DNA of 64,000 bases from Blastopirellula marina DSM 3645. Lineage in GTDB: Bacteria > Planctomycetota > Planctomycetia > Pirellulales > Pirellulaceae. The stretch's first letter is position 1; the number at the start of each line of letters is the position of its first letter. The notes beneath the pieces are model-generated. The model saw nothing but the letters and a program-made list of their open reading frames with translations. It was not told the DNA's origin and did not search any database. A program made the position numbers and the translations under genes. Positions 28,346 through 36,850 of this stretch are shown in pieces. The DNA lies in assembly GCF_000153105.1 (NCBI RefSeq), contig NZ_AANZ01000002.1:248001-312000 (forward strand). Direction: 5' to 3'.

Positions 28346-29281
28346 TTAATTGCTGATAATATCCCCGGCGGCTCTTGTGCCCATCGCCTGGTAGGCTGTC
28401 GAATCGGTCGTGTCGGCGATGAAGCGGACCGAACCATCTGCAAACGTCAGATTGGCCCCGCCGGGATGTGCGCTGCGAGCAGAGAAATCGTTACAGCCGT
28501 TGTTGGGACCCTTGCAGTCAAAACGCTTGTCATTAGGAGAACGAATCGTCGCGAACATGTTGAACTCCGGCGGACCGCCCAACCATAGTGTGGCGCGATC
28601 CGATTTGATCGGCGCAGTCGCTTGGCAACCGTCAATATCGTTGGCGTCAGTCACATTTCGTTCAAAGATATAATTATCGCGGAGACTGCCGGCATCGTTA
28701 TCACCCTTGAGCGTTTCACCAACTGCGATCGTGTTCGATGTGCCGTCCGTTGTATCTCGCAGTCCAAAAAACGTATTGTGCCCGAACAAGCCGGTGCATT
28801 CGCGTTCGCGACATTCGCACGTAATGCCTTGGTTTCCTAAATAGTTGGTTGGCGCCCATTCGTCCGAATTTCGACCAACCGGATCGCTAGGGCAAATATA
28901 GCTCGCGACGTCAATTCCGCCGGCAGCCTGGAAAGCGGTATTCACATTCGCATTCGTGTCGAGATCGATCAAGGAATAGTCGACCAATTGATAAATATTG
29001 TTTTGCTCAACAAAGGGGAGCAGAAAAACAAGAAAGCCGAATTGATGGCGATAGGATGGGCCATCTGTGCCCGATTCATAATGCGCAGGCGGAAATGCGC
29101 CATGGGTGTCGTGATAAGTATGCAGCGCGATGCCAATTTGCTTCAAGTTATTCGTGCATGACATCCGCCGAGCCGCCTCCCGCGCTTGCTGCACGGCCGG
29201 CAACAAAAGCCCAATGAGAACGCCGATGATCGCAATCACCACCAATAGTTCGACCAACGTAAATCCGTAGTTCTTTCGCAT
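28346..29281 (-). CDS. DUF1559 protein, prepilin-type, in the CobN-like operon
   Basis: A 311-residue DUF1559 protein, start MRKNYGFTLVELLVVIAIIG at 29281 with AGAAGGGCAAG upstream. The QQAREAARRMSCTNNLKQI helix and the C-terminal HPGGANLTFADGSVRFI motif (H-x9-DG) are present. A Cys-rich loop (GITCECRERECTGLFG) is not found in the other three DUF1559 proteins of this window and could bind metal. It lies 60 bp before the CobN-like start on the same strand, unlike the usual DUF1559 + lipoprotein layout, suggesting recruitment into this system. Confidence 0.85.
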   Translation of the reverse strand: MRKNYGFTLVELLVVIAIIGVLIGLLLPAVQQAREAARRMSCTNNLKQIGIALHTYHDTHGAFPPAHYESGTDGPSYRHQFGFLVFLLPFVEQNNIYQLVDYSLIDLDTNANVNTAFQAAGGIDVASYICPSDPVGRNSDEWAPTNYLGNQGITCECRERECTGLFGHNTFFGLRDTTDGTSNTIAVGETLKGDNDAGSLRDNYIFERNVTDANDIDGCQATAPIKSDRATLWLGGPPEFNMFATIRSPNDKRFDCKGPNNGCNDFSARSAHPGGANLTFADGSVRFIADTTDSTAYQAMGTRAAGDIISN

Positions 29282-29346
29282 TTCTCGCTTGCCCTTCTCA
29301 ACAGTCTCGTTAGATATCGTCAAACATATGCGCCGCGATGCGTCTA

Positions 29347-29613
29347 CTATCGCCGTCCCGCCGTAGCTCTCACTTTCGCTGCGCACTTCTCATCACACAC
29401 GATGAAGCCATTGCCGTGGTAAGTAATCAATTGATTCTCGGCGACGTTTTCGATACGTCTCCCGCAGGCCTCGCAGGTTCCCGCTCGATTCAACGGGGTT
29501 GTCACTTGAGGAACAGGATAAGGTGAACTGCTTCCATCGCAGCCCACATGACCGAGTAATGCACCACAAGCCATGATGAGAAAAACATTCGCCGAAAATT
29601 TATCCAAACGCAT
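29347..29613 (-). CDS. Small Cys-rich lipoprotein, TRASH-like metal-binding motif
   Basis: An 88-residue exported protein. The signal MRLDKFSANVFLIMACGALL ends GHVGC; I start at 29613, although ATG 29637 eight codons upstream is possible. The mature part holds CEACGRRIENVAENQLI and YHGNGFIVCDEKCAAKV, i.e. CxxC followed by CxxxC with aromatic residues, a TRASH/YHS-like metal-binding arrangement. It is the first gene of the minus-strand operon leading to the CobN-like protein, 65 bp before the DUF1559 start. A role in metal capture or sensing outside the cell is likely but unproven. Confidence 0.7.
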   Translation of the reverse strand: MRLDKFSANVFLIMACGALLGHVGCDGSSSPYPVPQVTTPLNRAGTCEACGRRIENVAENQLITYHGNGFIVCDEKCAAKVRATAGRR

Positions 29614-30271
29614 CACGATCTGACCGTCCTCGTTCATGCTACGGAGTCACACTCGGATGAGTCGCCTCCACGATTTGACTTTCCTGTTCTTCAAGAAGGA
29701 GTTTACCTAGCACATTCTGGGCCATTGGATACTTCGACTTAAACCACCGAATCTACCGGGGCTGTTACTCAGACGACCGATCGCAAATGTCGCCGCTATC
29801 GACACGACTGTTGAATAAACCGACGCCTGCAGCTTTCACTTCGCAAGCAGCAAGGATCTTGAGAGACTGAAATCGCGAAACTCGCTCACGTACCGGAGCG
29901 CCGATTAGGTTGTTTCAGGGATTTACATCCAACGAAGTCATTAGTGGGTTCAGGACGTAGAGCGGCACATGGTGAACTCCATTGCACGCCACTTTATGCC
30001 TTTCAACATCCTTGATACTTCGTTACAATCTATTGCGACTTTTTTACAACAATTGCAGCGATTCCGCATTTACAACCTCTGGCAGCTTCCTCGATAGGGA
30101 GAGTGATTGGGGGTCTGCCGGAAACGCGGGATTTGGAATAACGGGCGCAACAGAATGCTTGTACGCTAATGGAATAGACGACGTCCGTTTGGCTGCTATC
30201 CGGTTTGGTGGTGAAGAGAAAAGTGTTCTGCGATTGTCCAGTCCACGGGTATGCTGAGGGGGGATCCCGGC

Positions 30272-30335
30272 TTCAAAAAAAAATGCGTGCGGTCCAGTCC
30301 ACTCCAATTTCCTGTTGTCTGGTCCGGCAACAGAG
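30272..30335 (+). repeat. Dispersed GTCCAGTCC repeat, copy A
   Basis: An A-tract followed by GCGTGCGGTCCAGTCCACT, then TGTCTGGTCCGG. The block recurs about 200 bp downstream with the same order of parts, and in inverted orientation within the 60 kb array region. Confidence 0.6.
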
Positions 30336-30471
30336 GTTCGCCCATATTCGCAACCGGGTAGATTGGGCAAAGTTCCGAACAAACGCGGCGCTCGGGAATT
30401 CCATTTTTCGAATGCCCGTTTGTCCGGCGCACAACAGGGGGGGCAGGGGTCGAAGTGTCGGATGAAGGTAC

Positions 30472-30537
30472 GCCCAGAAAAAATGCGCGGAGTCCAGTCC
30501 ACTCCGATTTACTGTTTTCCAGTTGTCCGGTCATTTG
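30472..30537 (+). repeat. Dispersed GTCCAGTCC repeat, copy B
   Basis: An A-tract, then GCGCGGAGTCCAGTCCACT and later GTTGTCCGGTC. It matches copy A at 30272. A shorter fragment (TTGTCCAGTCCACGGG) lies at 30235-30250. Confidence 0.6.
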
Positions 30538-30564
30538 GACTTCATGATTCATTCGACATTAGAA

Positions 30565-33500
30565 TTATCGATTGAACAACTCGTTCAGCCCTTTGTTGAT
30601 TCCCTTTTCGATCAGCCCTTGGGCGGCGCCGCCGATCGCCTGGCCGGCGATGTTTTCGATCGCTCTGGCGTCCAGCTTCGGGCTTTCCAGCGTTCCGCCG
30701 ATCGGCACGTCCAGGTTTTTGCCGCGCAGTCCGGCCAATGTCGGATTGCTTTGAATCCATGACTCTTGTACTGGGATCGTCGCAATCATCTCAATCGTAT
30801 GGTCGACGCCGACCGAGCCTTTGCTGACGATTTGCACTGAGTCGATCTGCATCGTCAGGTTTTGGTGATAGACGCGTCCGCCGGTCATTTGTATCGGCAC
30901 TTGCTGCTCCGGCATGCGCATCAGCACCGTCTCGTTCGGATTGATAGCGCCGGGAATCTGCTTCTTGGCGAGCGCTTGAATCTGCTTGGCGATGACGACG
31001 TATTGGTAGGCCAATGGACCAGGACGGACTTCGGCGCCATGGATGGTCAACGTTCCGGACGCTTCACCACCCATCGGGTTGAAGAGAGGGAAATCGCCTT
31101 GCTGTACGTCAAGCGAGAAGCGTCCTTCTGCGCGGGTCGAATCCGCCAACAACGGCGCGGCGAATTTCATCCAGCCTTGGCACATCTGCGGCGTGATCGC
31201 CAGATTATCGACGATTCGGCTTTTCGGTAGTTGCAACAGCGGCGGGTTCGAGAGCAGCGTCATCCGCGGTTGGGCGTTCAGCTTTCCGCCGCTGATGTCA
31301 AATCGCAAGGGATCAAACGAGACAATGCCCTGGTTAAGATTCGCTTTCACGTTGGCGGCGCCAATCGGCACGCCGTACAACATCGCTTGCCGCCAACCAA
31401 TCGAACCGGCGGCCGACAGTTGCGGCGAAAGCCATGCGAAGGCGCCGGTCGACTGCGAATCTGGCGTAGTCAAAGGGCCTGAGATCTGGAACGGCGATTG
31501 CTGCTTGCCGGTCAACTTGACCTCTTGTCCAGCAAACGCCGCGATCACCGGCGCGAGTTGATCCCAGTCGTAGTTGGCGTCGCCTTGCAAGTGGGCGACC
31601 GGCGCAGTTGACCAAGCTTGAATGTTCCCGGCCGCGGCGACTTGGACGGCAGTCGTCTTCAATTGCATTTTCTCGATGATCGCCGTGTCGGTTGCGTCGA
31701 TGGCGCAGTTCAACTCAAACGCGACGCTCGGCTCGCGCCAGACAACGTCGTACTGCGATCCTGCGGTGACATCGGTCCGCGTACTTACCTGCTGCATCTG
31801 TGGGGTCGCTGCCCGCGATAAAGCGCCCAACTGGAAGTTCTTGATCTCGCCGACGATTCGGGCGGTGACGCCATCGGCGATTTGCTGAAAGTTCAAACTA
31901 CCGGCCAATTCTCCCGACGGACGAAACGCCGGCTGCGACGCCCAGCGTTTCCACTGCATCGTCCGATTCAAATCAAGCCGATAGGCGATGCTGCCGACGG
32001 CCGAACCTTTGCGAGTATCGGTCGCCGGCAAGTAGTTCACTTGCTTGCCGCGGGCCGAAATCGTGGTGCCCACTAATGTAAAGTTGGGCGCCAAGATGCG
32101 ACCATCTTCCAAGCCATACGCCAAGTCGCCATCGAGTTCGACGTTCGGTTCATAGAAGTTCAGCGTCGGCGAGCTAATTGCTAGATTGCTAAGCGAAGCG
32201 CGAATGCCGGAGATCGCAATCTGTTGCGGCGTCAAAGTGACGTTGGCCGCGGCGGCCGTCGTTCCATCGAGTCGCCAGTCGCCGAGATTCATGAGCCCCG
32301 CCAGGCGACCTTGCCAGTGAGCCAACGAGCCGTTGAGCTGCAACTTCAGCTGTTTCGGCTCGACTCCGCCGATCATGATCGGCGCCGCCAGCTCGAGCAC
32401 CAGCAGATCGTTGCCGGCGATCCAGCTTAAGGATCCCGCTTCAATCACCGAGTTATCGCGAATCGTCGAATTGAATTTGATTTCGGCGGCGTTGTCATTC
32501 CAAATGTCGACGCCGTCGCGAGTGGCCCGCATGTTGGCGCCGCGAAACGAGCCGGCCAAACTGGCGCTGTTGGCGCTTTGCCGATTGATTTGCACCAATC
32601 CGTCGGCAACGCCAGAAAGATCCACGCCCAGGTCCACAAACTGCGCCAATTCGGCCGATAATTTCGCCAGATCGACGGTCGCATGAATCTGGGCGCCGCT
32701 GGCGTCTCCCGTTCCATCCGCTTGTAAAAAACTAGCGGTCGCTTCGGCCCGCTGCAGTTGCAACCCGGCCGGACCTTGCACCAGCGTCAAGTTGACCGCG
32801 AGCGGATCGGGCCAGGTCACTTGTTGACCCGACACGAGCGCACCGACATCACTGACATTGCCGGTCGCCGAAATCAGTCCCGGTTGCTGCGGATCGTGCG
32901 CAAGCTTGAAGACCGCTTGTCCGGTTTGAATCACGGCGTCTTCACGCAGTCGCATCAGTTGCGGAAAGCGGGCGCCCATTTTTTCGAGGTCGATGGTTCC
33001 GCCTAAGCGCCAGGCCTGATTGCTGGCGGCGATCGGCGCCGCGGTGAAGTCGGTCAGTTGCGAGATCGGCACGTCGCCGTCGGCGACAAAGTTGGCGCCA
33101 AAGTCGGTCATCACGGCGACCTGCTCGGCCCGCAGGCGTCCCGCGCCATGCAGCATCTTGCCGCGAAATGCGATCTGTCCGCCGCCGACTTGTTCGGGGC
33201 CCAGCACCGCCGGCCAGAACACGCCGCCGATGATCGCTTGCATATCGCCGGAGACCGAATTTCCCTCGCTCGATTGCGCCAGTCGCAGTTTGCCGTCGAG
33301 TTTGCCTTGCGTGCGCAATTCGGTTTCAAACCGGGTCGCCAGCGCTTGGGCTAAACCAAGCGGCACGCTTTCGGCGATCACATCGACCGTCGCTTCGCCG
33401 CCGGCCAAGGTTCCTTGTGCTTGCAGTCGCCCGGTTTGTTCTCCTTGTTTCACGGCCGTCTGCAACGTGAAGTTTTGCGCGACGCCCCCTTCGGCAGTCG

Positions 33501-34125
33501 TCGTGGTAGCGAAATCGACAGCGCAATCATCCAACGACCATGTGTCGCTGGAGGTCGTTTCGCGGATTCGAATCGATCCTTCACGAACCGTCAGATCCAT
33601 TTTTGGAATCAGGGATGTGGTCGCGGCGTCGGCGACGGCGACATCGTGCGAGGTCTCATACTCGGCCGGCGGAAAGAGGATCGCTTCCAGATTGCTGCTC
33701 CCCGGCGAAACGACAAGTTCGGCGCTGGGCCGCATGATTTCGATCGTGCCTAGATCGTTTTGACTCCAGATTAGACTGAGGAACGATTTGCTGAGCTTCA
33801 GTTCTTCGACCGTTGCGACAACATTTCCCTCGACATCGGCGAGCGTGACGTCACGTACGATGGTCGGAGACATCCAACCGAGCGAAGCGCCGCCAACGGT
33901 CGCTTTGCCGTTAATCCCACCGGCGGCGCTAGAAACGGCGATTCCTAACAGCGGAGTCATCGCGATGATGCTGGGCGCTAGATAGAGCCCGGCCAGCGCA
34001 ATGACTAGCAGCAACCAGCGCCAGCTTCCGCCGCTACTTTTGCGGGATCTTTTGCGCTTTGGTTTCTGGGAACGATCGTAATCGTCATCGTAGTCTTGTT
34101 CGCGCGATTTTCGGTTCAGCGCCAT
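30565..34125 (-). CDS. AsmA/TamB-like envelope protein
   Basis: A 1186-residue protein. A basic, low-complexity cytoplasmic tail (KPKRKRSRKSSGGSWRW) precedes one membrane helix (LLLVIALAGLYLAPSIIAM), and the rest is a long run of short beta strands with GASLGW, LRAEQVAVMTDFGANFVADG and similar repeats, typical of AsmA/TamB/YhdP bridge proteins that form a hydrophobic groove. The C-terminal DUF-like part (YQYVVIAKQIQALAKKQIPG, AGQAIGGAAQGLIEKGINKG) is also AsmA-like. Start ATG 34125 has AGGA eight bases upstream. Likely moves or shields lipids between membranes; by family only. Confidence 0.75.
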   Translation of the reverse strand: MALNRKSREQDYDDDYDRSQKPKRKRSRKSSGGSWRWLLLVIALAGLYLAPSIIAMTPLLGIAVSSAAGGINGKATVGGASLGWMSPTIVRDVTLADVEGNVVATVEELKLSKSFLSLIWSQNDLGTIEIMRPSAELVVSPGSSNLEAILFPPAEYETSHDVAVADAATTSLIPKMDLTVREGSIRIRETTSSDTWSLDDCAVDFATTTTAEGGVAQNFTLQTAVKQGEQTGRLQAQGTLAGGEATVDVIAESVPLGLAQALATRFETELRTQGKLDGKLRLAQSSEGNSVSGDMQAIIGGVFWPAVLGPEQVGGGQIAFRGKMLHGAGRLRAEQVAVMTDFGANFVADGDVPISQLTDFTAAPIAASNQAWRLGGTIDLEKMGARFPQLMRLREDAVIQTGQAVFKLAHDPQQPGLISATGNVSDVGALVSGQQVTWPDPLAVNLTLVQGPAGLQLQRAEATASFLQADGTGDASGAQIHATVDLAKLSAELAQFVDLGVDLSGVADGLVQINRQSANSASLAGSFRGANMRATRDGVDIWNDNAAEIKFNSTIRDNSVIEAGSLSWIAGNDLLVLELAAPIMIGGVEPKQLKLQLNGSLAHWQGRLAGLMNLGDWRLDGTTAAAANVTLTPQQIAISGIRASLSNLAISSPTLNFYEPNVELDGDLAYGLEDGRILAPNFTLVGTTISARGKQVNYLPATDTRKGSAVGSIAYRLDLNRTMQWKRWASQPAFRPSGELAGSLNFQQIADGVTARIVGEIKNFQLGALSRAATPQMQQVSTRTDVTAGSQYDVVWREPSVAFELNCAIDATDTAIIEKMQLKTTAVQVAAAGNIQAWSTAPVAHLQGDANYDWDQLAPVIAAFAGQEVKLTGKQQSPFQISGPLTTPDSQSTGAFAWLSPQLSAAGSIGWRQAMLYGVPIGAANVKANLNQGIVSFDPLRFDISGGKLNAQPRMTLLSNPPLLQLPKSRIVDNLAITPQMCQGWMKFAAPLLADSTRAEGRFSLDVQQGDFPLFNPMGGEASGTLTIHGAEVRPGPLAYQYVVIAKQIQALAKKQIPGAINPNETVLMRMPEQQVPIQMTGGRVYHQNLTMQIDSVQIVSKGSVGVDHTIEMIATIPVQESWIQSNPTLAGLRGKNLDVPIGGTLESPKLDARAIENIAGQAIGGAAQGLIEKGINKGLNELFNR

Positions 34126-34364
34126 GACTTGCGTCCTGCGATAGGTAGCTATCAATAAAAAGGGATCTAGGCGCTGGAACTTCTACCGAAATCCCCCCCA
34201 AGACGCCAGACCAAGCCAAACTGCTAGCACAGGAAGTTTTTTCTCGCGGCCGCCGGCTTTCGCTCAAGTTTCCGCGTTCGGTTGGCGGGGTTGGGTTTGA
34301 CAGCCGCTTTCAATTGCTTTATTTACCTCCAGGTCGTCGGCGCACTGCCGGCAAATTGTTCTCC

Positions 34365-35318
34365 ATGCGAACCAGTAAACAAGTGATTCGACCTCGCCTG
34401 ATAACCCTGCTCCTTGGAATGGTCTGCGTGCTGGTTCTTTCCGGCTGTCGCAGCGATCCCAATGTCGCCCTGCTGGAGCGCGATTTGCGCTACCTCGAGG
34501 ACAAGGTCTATTCGTTGCAGGATGTGGTTGAAGAGAAAGATTCGCAGATCAATTCAATCCGGCGCGAAAATGAAACGCTCCGCAAGCGTCTCGGTCTCCC
34601 TGATTTGAACGACGACTTCCAATCGAGAAGCGACTTGCCCGACACGCCGGAGTTGCTGATGGCGACCGGGCTACGACCGGTGACGCGCTCGCCCGCACTT
34701 CAAGCTCCCACCATCGACCTGGGGATGGCGCTTGACGCCGATGAGGCCGAGGTCATCGATCGCCATGTTACGGCGATTCAAATCAATCCACGCTTGAGCG
34801 GCGGCTATGACTTTGACAAGAAGCCCGGCGATGAAGGGGTGATGGTCGTCATCGAACCGCGCAATCGAAACGGCCAATATGTCGATGAAACGGGCCAGCT
34901 GTCGGTCGTCGTGCTGGATCCGGCGCGCGAAGGAAAAGATGCCTATGTCGCGCGATGGGACTTTGACTCTATCGATGCGCAAGCCAAGATGAAACGCTCG
35001 CTGTTGGGGAAGGGGATCCATTTGCAGTTGCCTTGGACCGCCGGGTATCCCGAACACGAAACGCTGGTTTTGTTTGTCCGTTACGAAACTCCGGACGGAC
35101 GTAAACTGGAACAGAAGAAAGAGATTCGCGTTCAATTGCCGGCGACAATCTCGTCTCGCTGGACGCCTGCGATGCAAGACCTGCAGCCGCGGATGACGCA
35201 CGCACCGCGAATCAATGTGCCGTCGGTCGTCGACCTGACGCCGCCTGCCGATTCGCCAGAAGCGGCGACTCCGGCCGCGCGCACCGCGACGGCTCCTGAG
35301 TGGAAACCGTATCGTTAG
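34365..35318 (+). CDS. Coiled-coil lipoprotein, unknown
   Basis: A 317-residue lipoprotein. Signal and lipobox are MVCVLVLSGC, followed by a short coiled coil (ALLERDLRYLEDKVYSLQDV to about RRENETLRKRLG). Residues 120-260 form a strand-rich domain with HVTAIQINPRLSGGYDFDK and GVMVVIEPRNRNGQYVDETG, and the C-terminus is Pro/Ala-rich. Similar planctomycete lipoproteins are common; function unknown. A hairpin (GAAGTC 35318-35323, GACTTC 35341-35346, then TTTC) may end transcription. Confidence 0.75.
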   Translation: MRTSKQVIRPRLITLLLGMVCVLVLSGCRSDPNVALLERDLRYLEDKVYSLQDVVEEKDSQINSIRRENETLRKRLGLPDLNDDFQSRSDLPDTPELLMATGLRPVTRSPALQAPTIDLGMALDADEAEVIDRHVTAIQINPRLSGGYDFDKKPGDEGVMVVIEPRNRNGQYVDETGQLSVVVLDPAREGKDAYVARWDFDSIDAQAKMKRSLLGKGIHLQLPWTAGYPEHETLVLFVRYETPDGRKLEQKKEIRVQLPATISSRWTPAMQDLQPRMTHAPRINVPSVVDLTPPADSPEAATPAARTATAPEWKPYR

Positions 35319-35405
35319 AAGTCGAGCGCCGCAGCGCGATGACTTCTTTCAGCGGCAAGCTGAAATTGGCGCATCGCGCAACGACTCTGACGACGGGAGC
35401 AAGCC

Positions 35406-35840
35406 TTATTGGGCTTCCTCAACCGTGACCTTGATCATCTTGTCACCCTGCTTGATCGCGTCGACCACGTCTTGGCCTTCGGTCACTTTACCGAAGACGG
35501 CGTGCTTGCCATCGAGCCAGTCGGTCTTCGTATGGGTGATGAAAAACTGCGAGCCGTTCGTGTTCGGGCCCGAGTTGGCCATCGACAACACGCCGGGACC
35601 GTCATGCTTCAAGTCGGGATGAAATTCATCTTCAAACTTGTAGCCGGGACCGCCGGTGCCGGTGCCGTTGGGGCAACCTGTTTGGACCATGAAGTCGTTG
35701 ATCACGCGATGGAATTTCAGCCCATCGTAGAACCCGTCGGCGGCGAGCTTCTCGAAGTTGGCGACCGTTTTCGGCGCCTTGTCGTCGTGCAACTGAACTT
35801 TGATCGTACCTTTGTCGGTCTCGATGGAAGCGACTTTCAT
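35406..35840 (-). CDS. ppiB: Cyclophilin-type peptidylprolyl isomerase
   Basis: A 144-residue cyclophilin without signal peptide, so cytoplasmic. The [20 protein letters not shown] and [20 protein letters not shown] blocks contain the catalytic Arg and the active-site Phe/His positions. ATG 35840 follows GAGGAG at good spacing; the first residues [20 protein letters not shown] are the usual start of bacterial PpiB. It catalyses cis-trans isomerisation of prolyl bonds during folding. Confidence 0.93.
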   Translation of the reverse strand: MKVASIETDKGTIKVQLHDDKAPKTVANFEKLAADGFYDGLKFHRVINDFMVQTGCPNGTGTGGPGYKFEDEFHPDLKHDGPGVLSMANSGPNTNGSQFFITHTKTDWLDGKHAVFGKVTEGQDVVDAIKQGDKMIKVTVEEAQ

Positions 35841-35977
35841 CGCGTCTCCTCTTTGCGCTAAATACACGGTGGGGCAATATCAGAATCCCCTATTTTAGCC
35901 CCATAACGATTGCTGCGTAACCGGTCGCACGAATCAACGGATGAGCACTCGATCGGCAGTCACGGCCTGTTCTGCTT

Positions 35978-36850
35978 CTACGGCTTAACCAATTTGGTGA
36001 AAAAACCTTCCCCGGCGAATCGCTGAAACCAGTGGGGCAGATTGCGGGCAAACGCATCGAAATCGGCCGATTGTTCGGCCGCCGCTTCGATCGCTGCGCC
36101 GACGCTCTGACCGGCGAGGAGCGATTGCAGAAGCAAGAATTCACTCTCATCGAGCGGGATGCGCCGCACGATATACTCGCGCCGAGAAAGGGCCAACCAG
36201 GTTGCCGCCGCTGGCGGAATGCTCAGCGGCCGGCCCGCTCGAAAGTCGCTAAAGTAGGCGTTCACCGGAAAGCGATAGGCATGCAAACGAAGACAAGGCG
36301 CCGCGATCAGTCTCGTCTGCGGCCAATCGTCCGGCGAAACTTGCGCCAGATCGTCCGGCGTGATGACGCCCGATTGCTCGGTACCGGGGGCATCAAACGT
36401 TTGCGCCACGCTCCATTCGAATGAAGCGAGATCGATCAGAAAGTCGGCCCAGCCTGGCGCAGCGCTTTCGGCCGCCGGTCGGGTTGTTTCCAGATGGGGG
36501 ACAAATCGATCGGCCAAACGAGACAACGTGTAGCTGGTCGATGGGCGCTTGTCCAAATAGTCGAGCGCGAATCCGTCAAACAGTTCCTGACCTAACGTTT
36601 CGCACAGCGCCGGAAATTGCTCGCGCATGCACTCGACCAATCGGGCGAAGTAGGCGTTGCCGTATACCTGCAGGCGTTCGATGCTCGTGCGCTTTTGGCT
36701 GCGGCCGATTACTTGTTCGACGTCGTCACTCGCGACATCAATCCACTGGCGCGCCGCGGCGTTATCAATTCCGGCCGAGATACCGCGCGGGTTGGTGATC
36801 ACGCTTTGCATCCAGCGCTGCAGCGTCATTAGCGGGTGCGGGTCGCTCAT
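35978..36850 (-). CDS. DUF2063 protein, BufC/HvfC-like partner of an MNIO enzyme
   Basis: A 290-residue protein. The N-terminal helical DUF2063 domain is recognisable from LQRWMQSVITNP, then QVYGNAYFARLVECMREQFP and FALDYLDKRPSTSYTLSRLA. Its ATG overlaps the DUF692 stop (ATGA), so the two are translationally coupled. In bufferin and related RiPP operons this protein is the partner that brings the precursor peptide to the MNIO enzyme. The C-terminal part (ESEFLLLQSLLAGQSVGAAI) is also found in such partners. Confidence 0.88.
   Translation of the reverse strand: MSDPHPLMTLQRWMQSVITNPRGISAGIDNAAARQWIDVASDDVEQVIGRSQKRTSIERLQVYGNAYFARLVECMREQFPALCETLGQELFDGFALDYLDKRPSTSYTLSRLADRFVPHLETTRPAAESAAPGWADFLIDLASFEWSVAQTFDAPGTEQSGVITPDDLAQVSPDDWPQTRLIAAPCLRLHAYRFPVNAYFSDFRAGRPLSIPPAAATWLALSRREYIVRRIPLDESEFLLLQSLLAGQSVGAAIEAAAEQSADFDAFARNLPHWFQRFAGEGFFTKLVKP

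Larger units (their letters stand above)
29638..30564. other. Intergenic region with repeat elements
   Basis: More than 900 bp between two minus-strand genes with no supported gene. The right half contains two copies and a fragment of a GTCCAGTCCACTCC element (listed separately). Short frames here (30044-30502, 30196-30552, 30205-30465) simply read through the repeats. Confidence 0.55.

Noticed and set aside
30044-30552. Frames in the 30 kb repeats (30044-30502, 30196-30552)
   Set aside because: They read through repeated DNA; the repeated WSGLDRTHFF and WTGLRAFF peptides are translations of the element, not a protein family.
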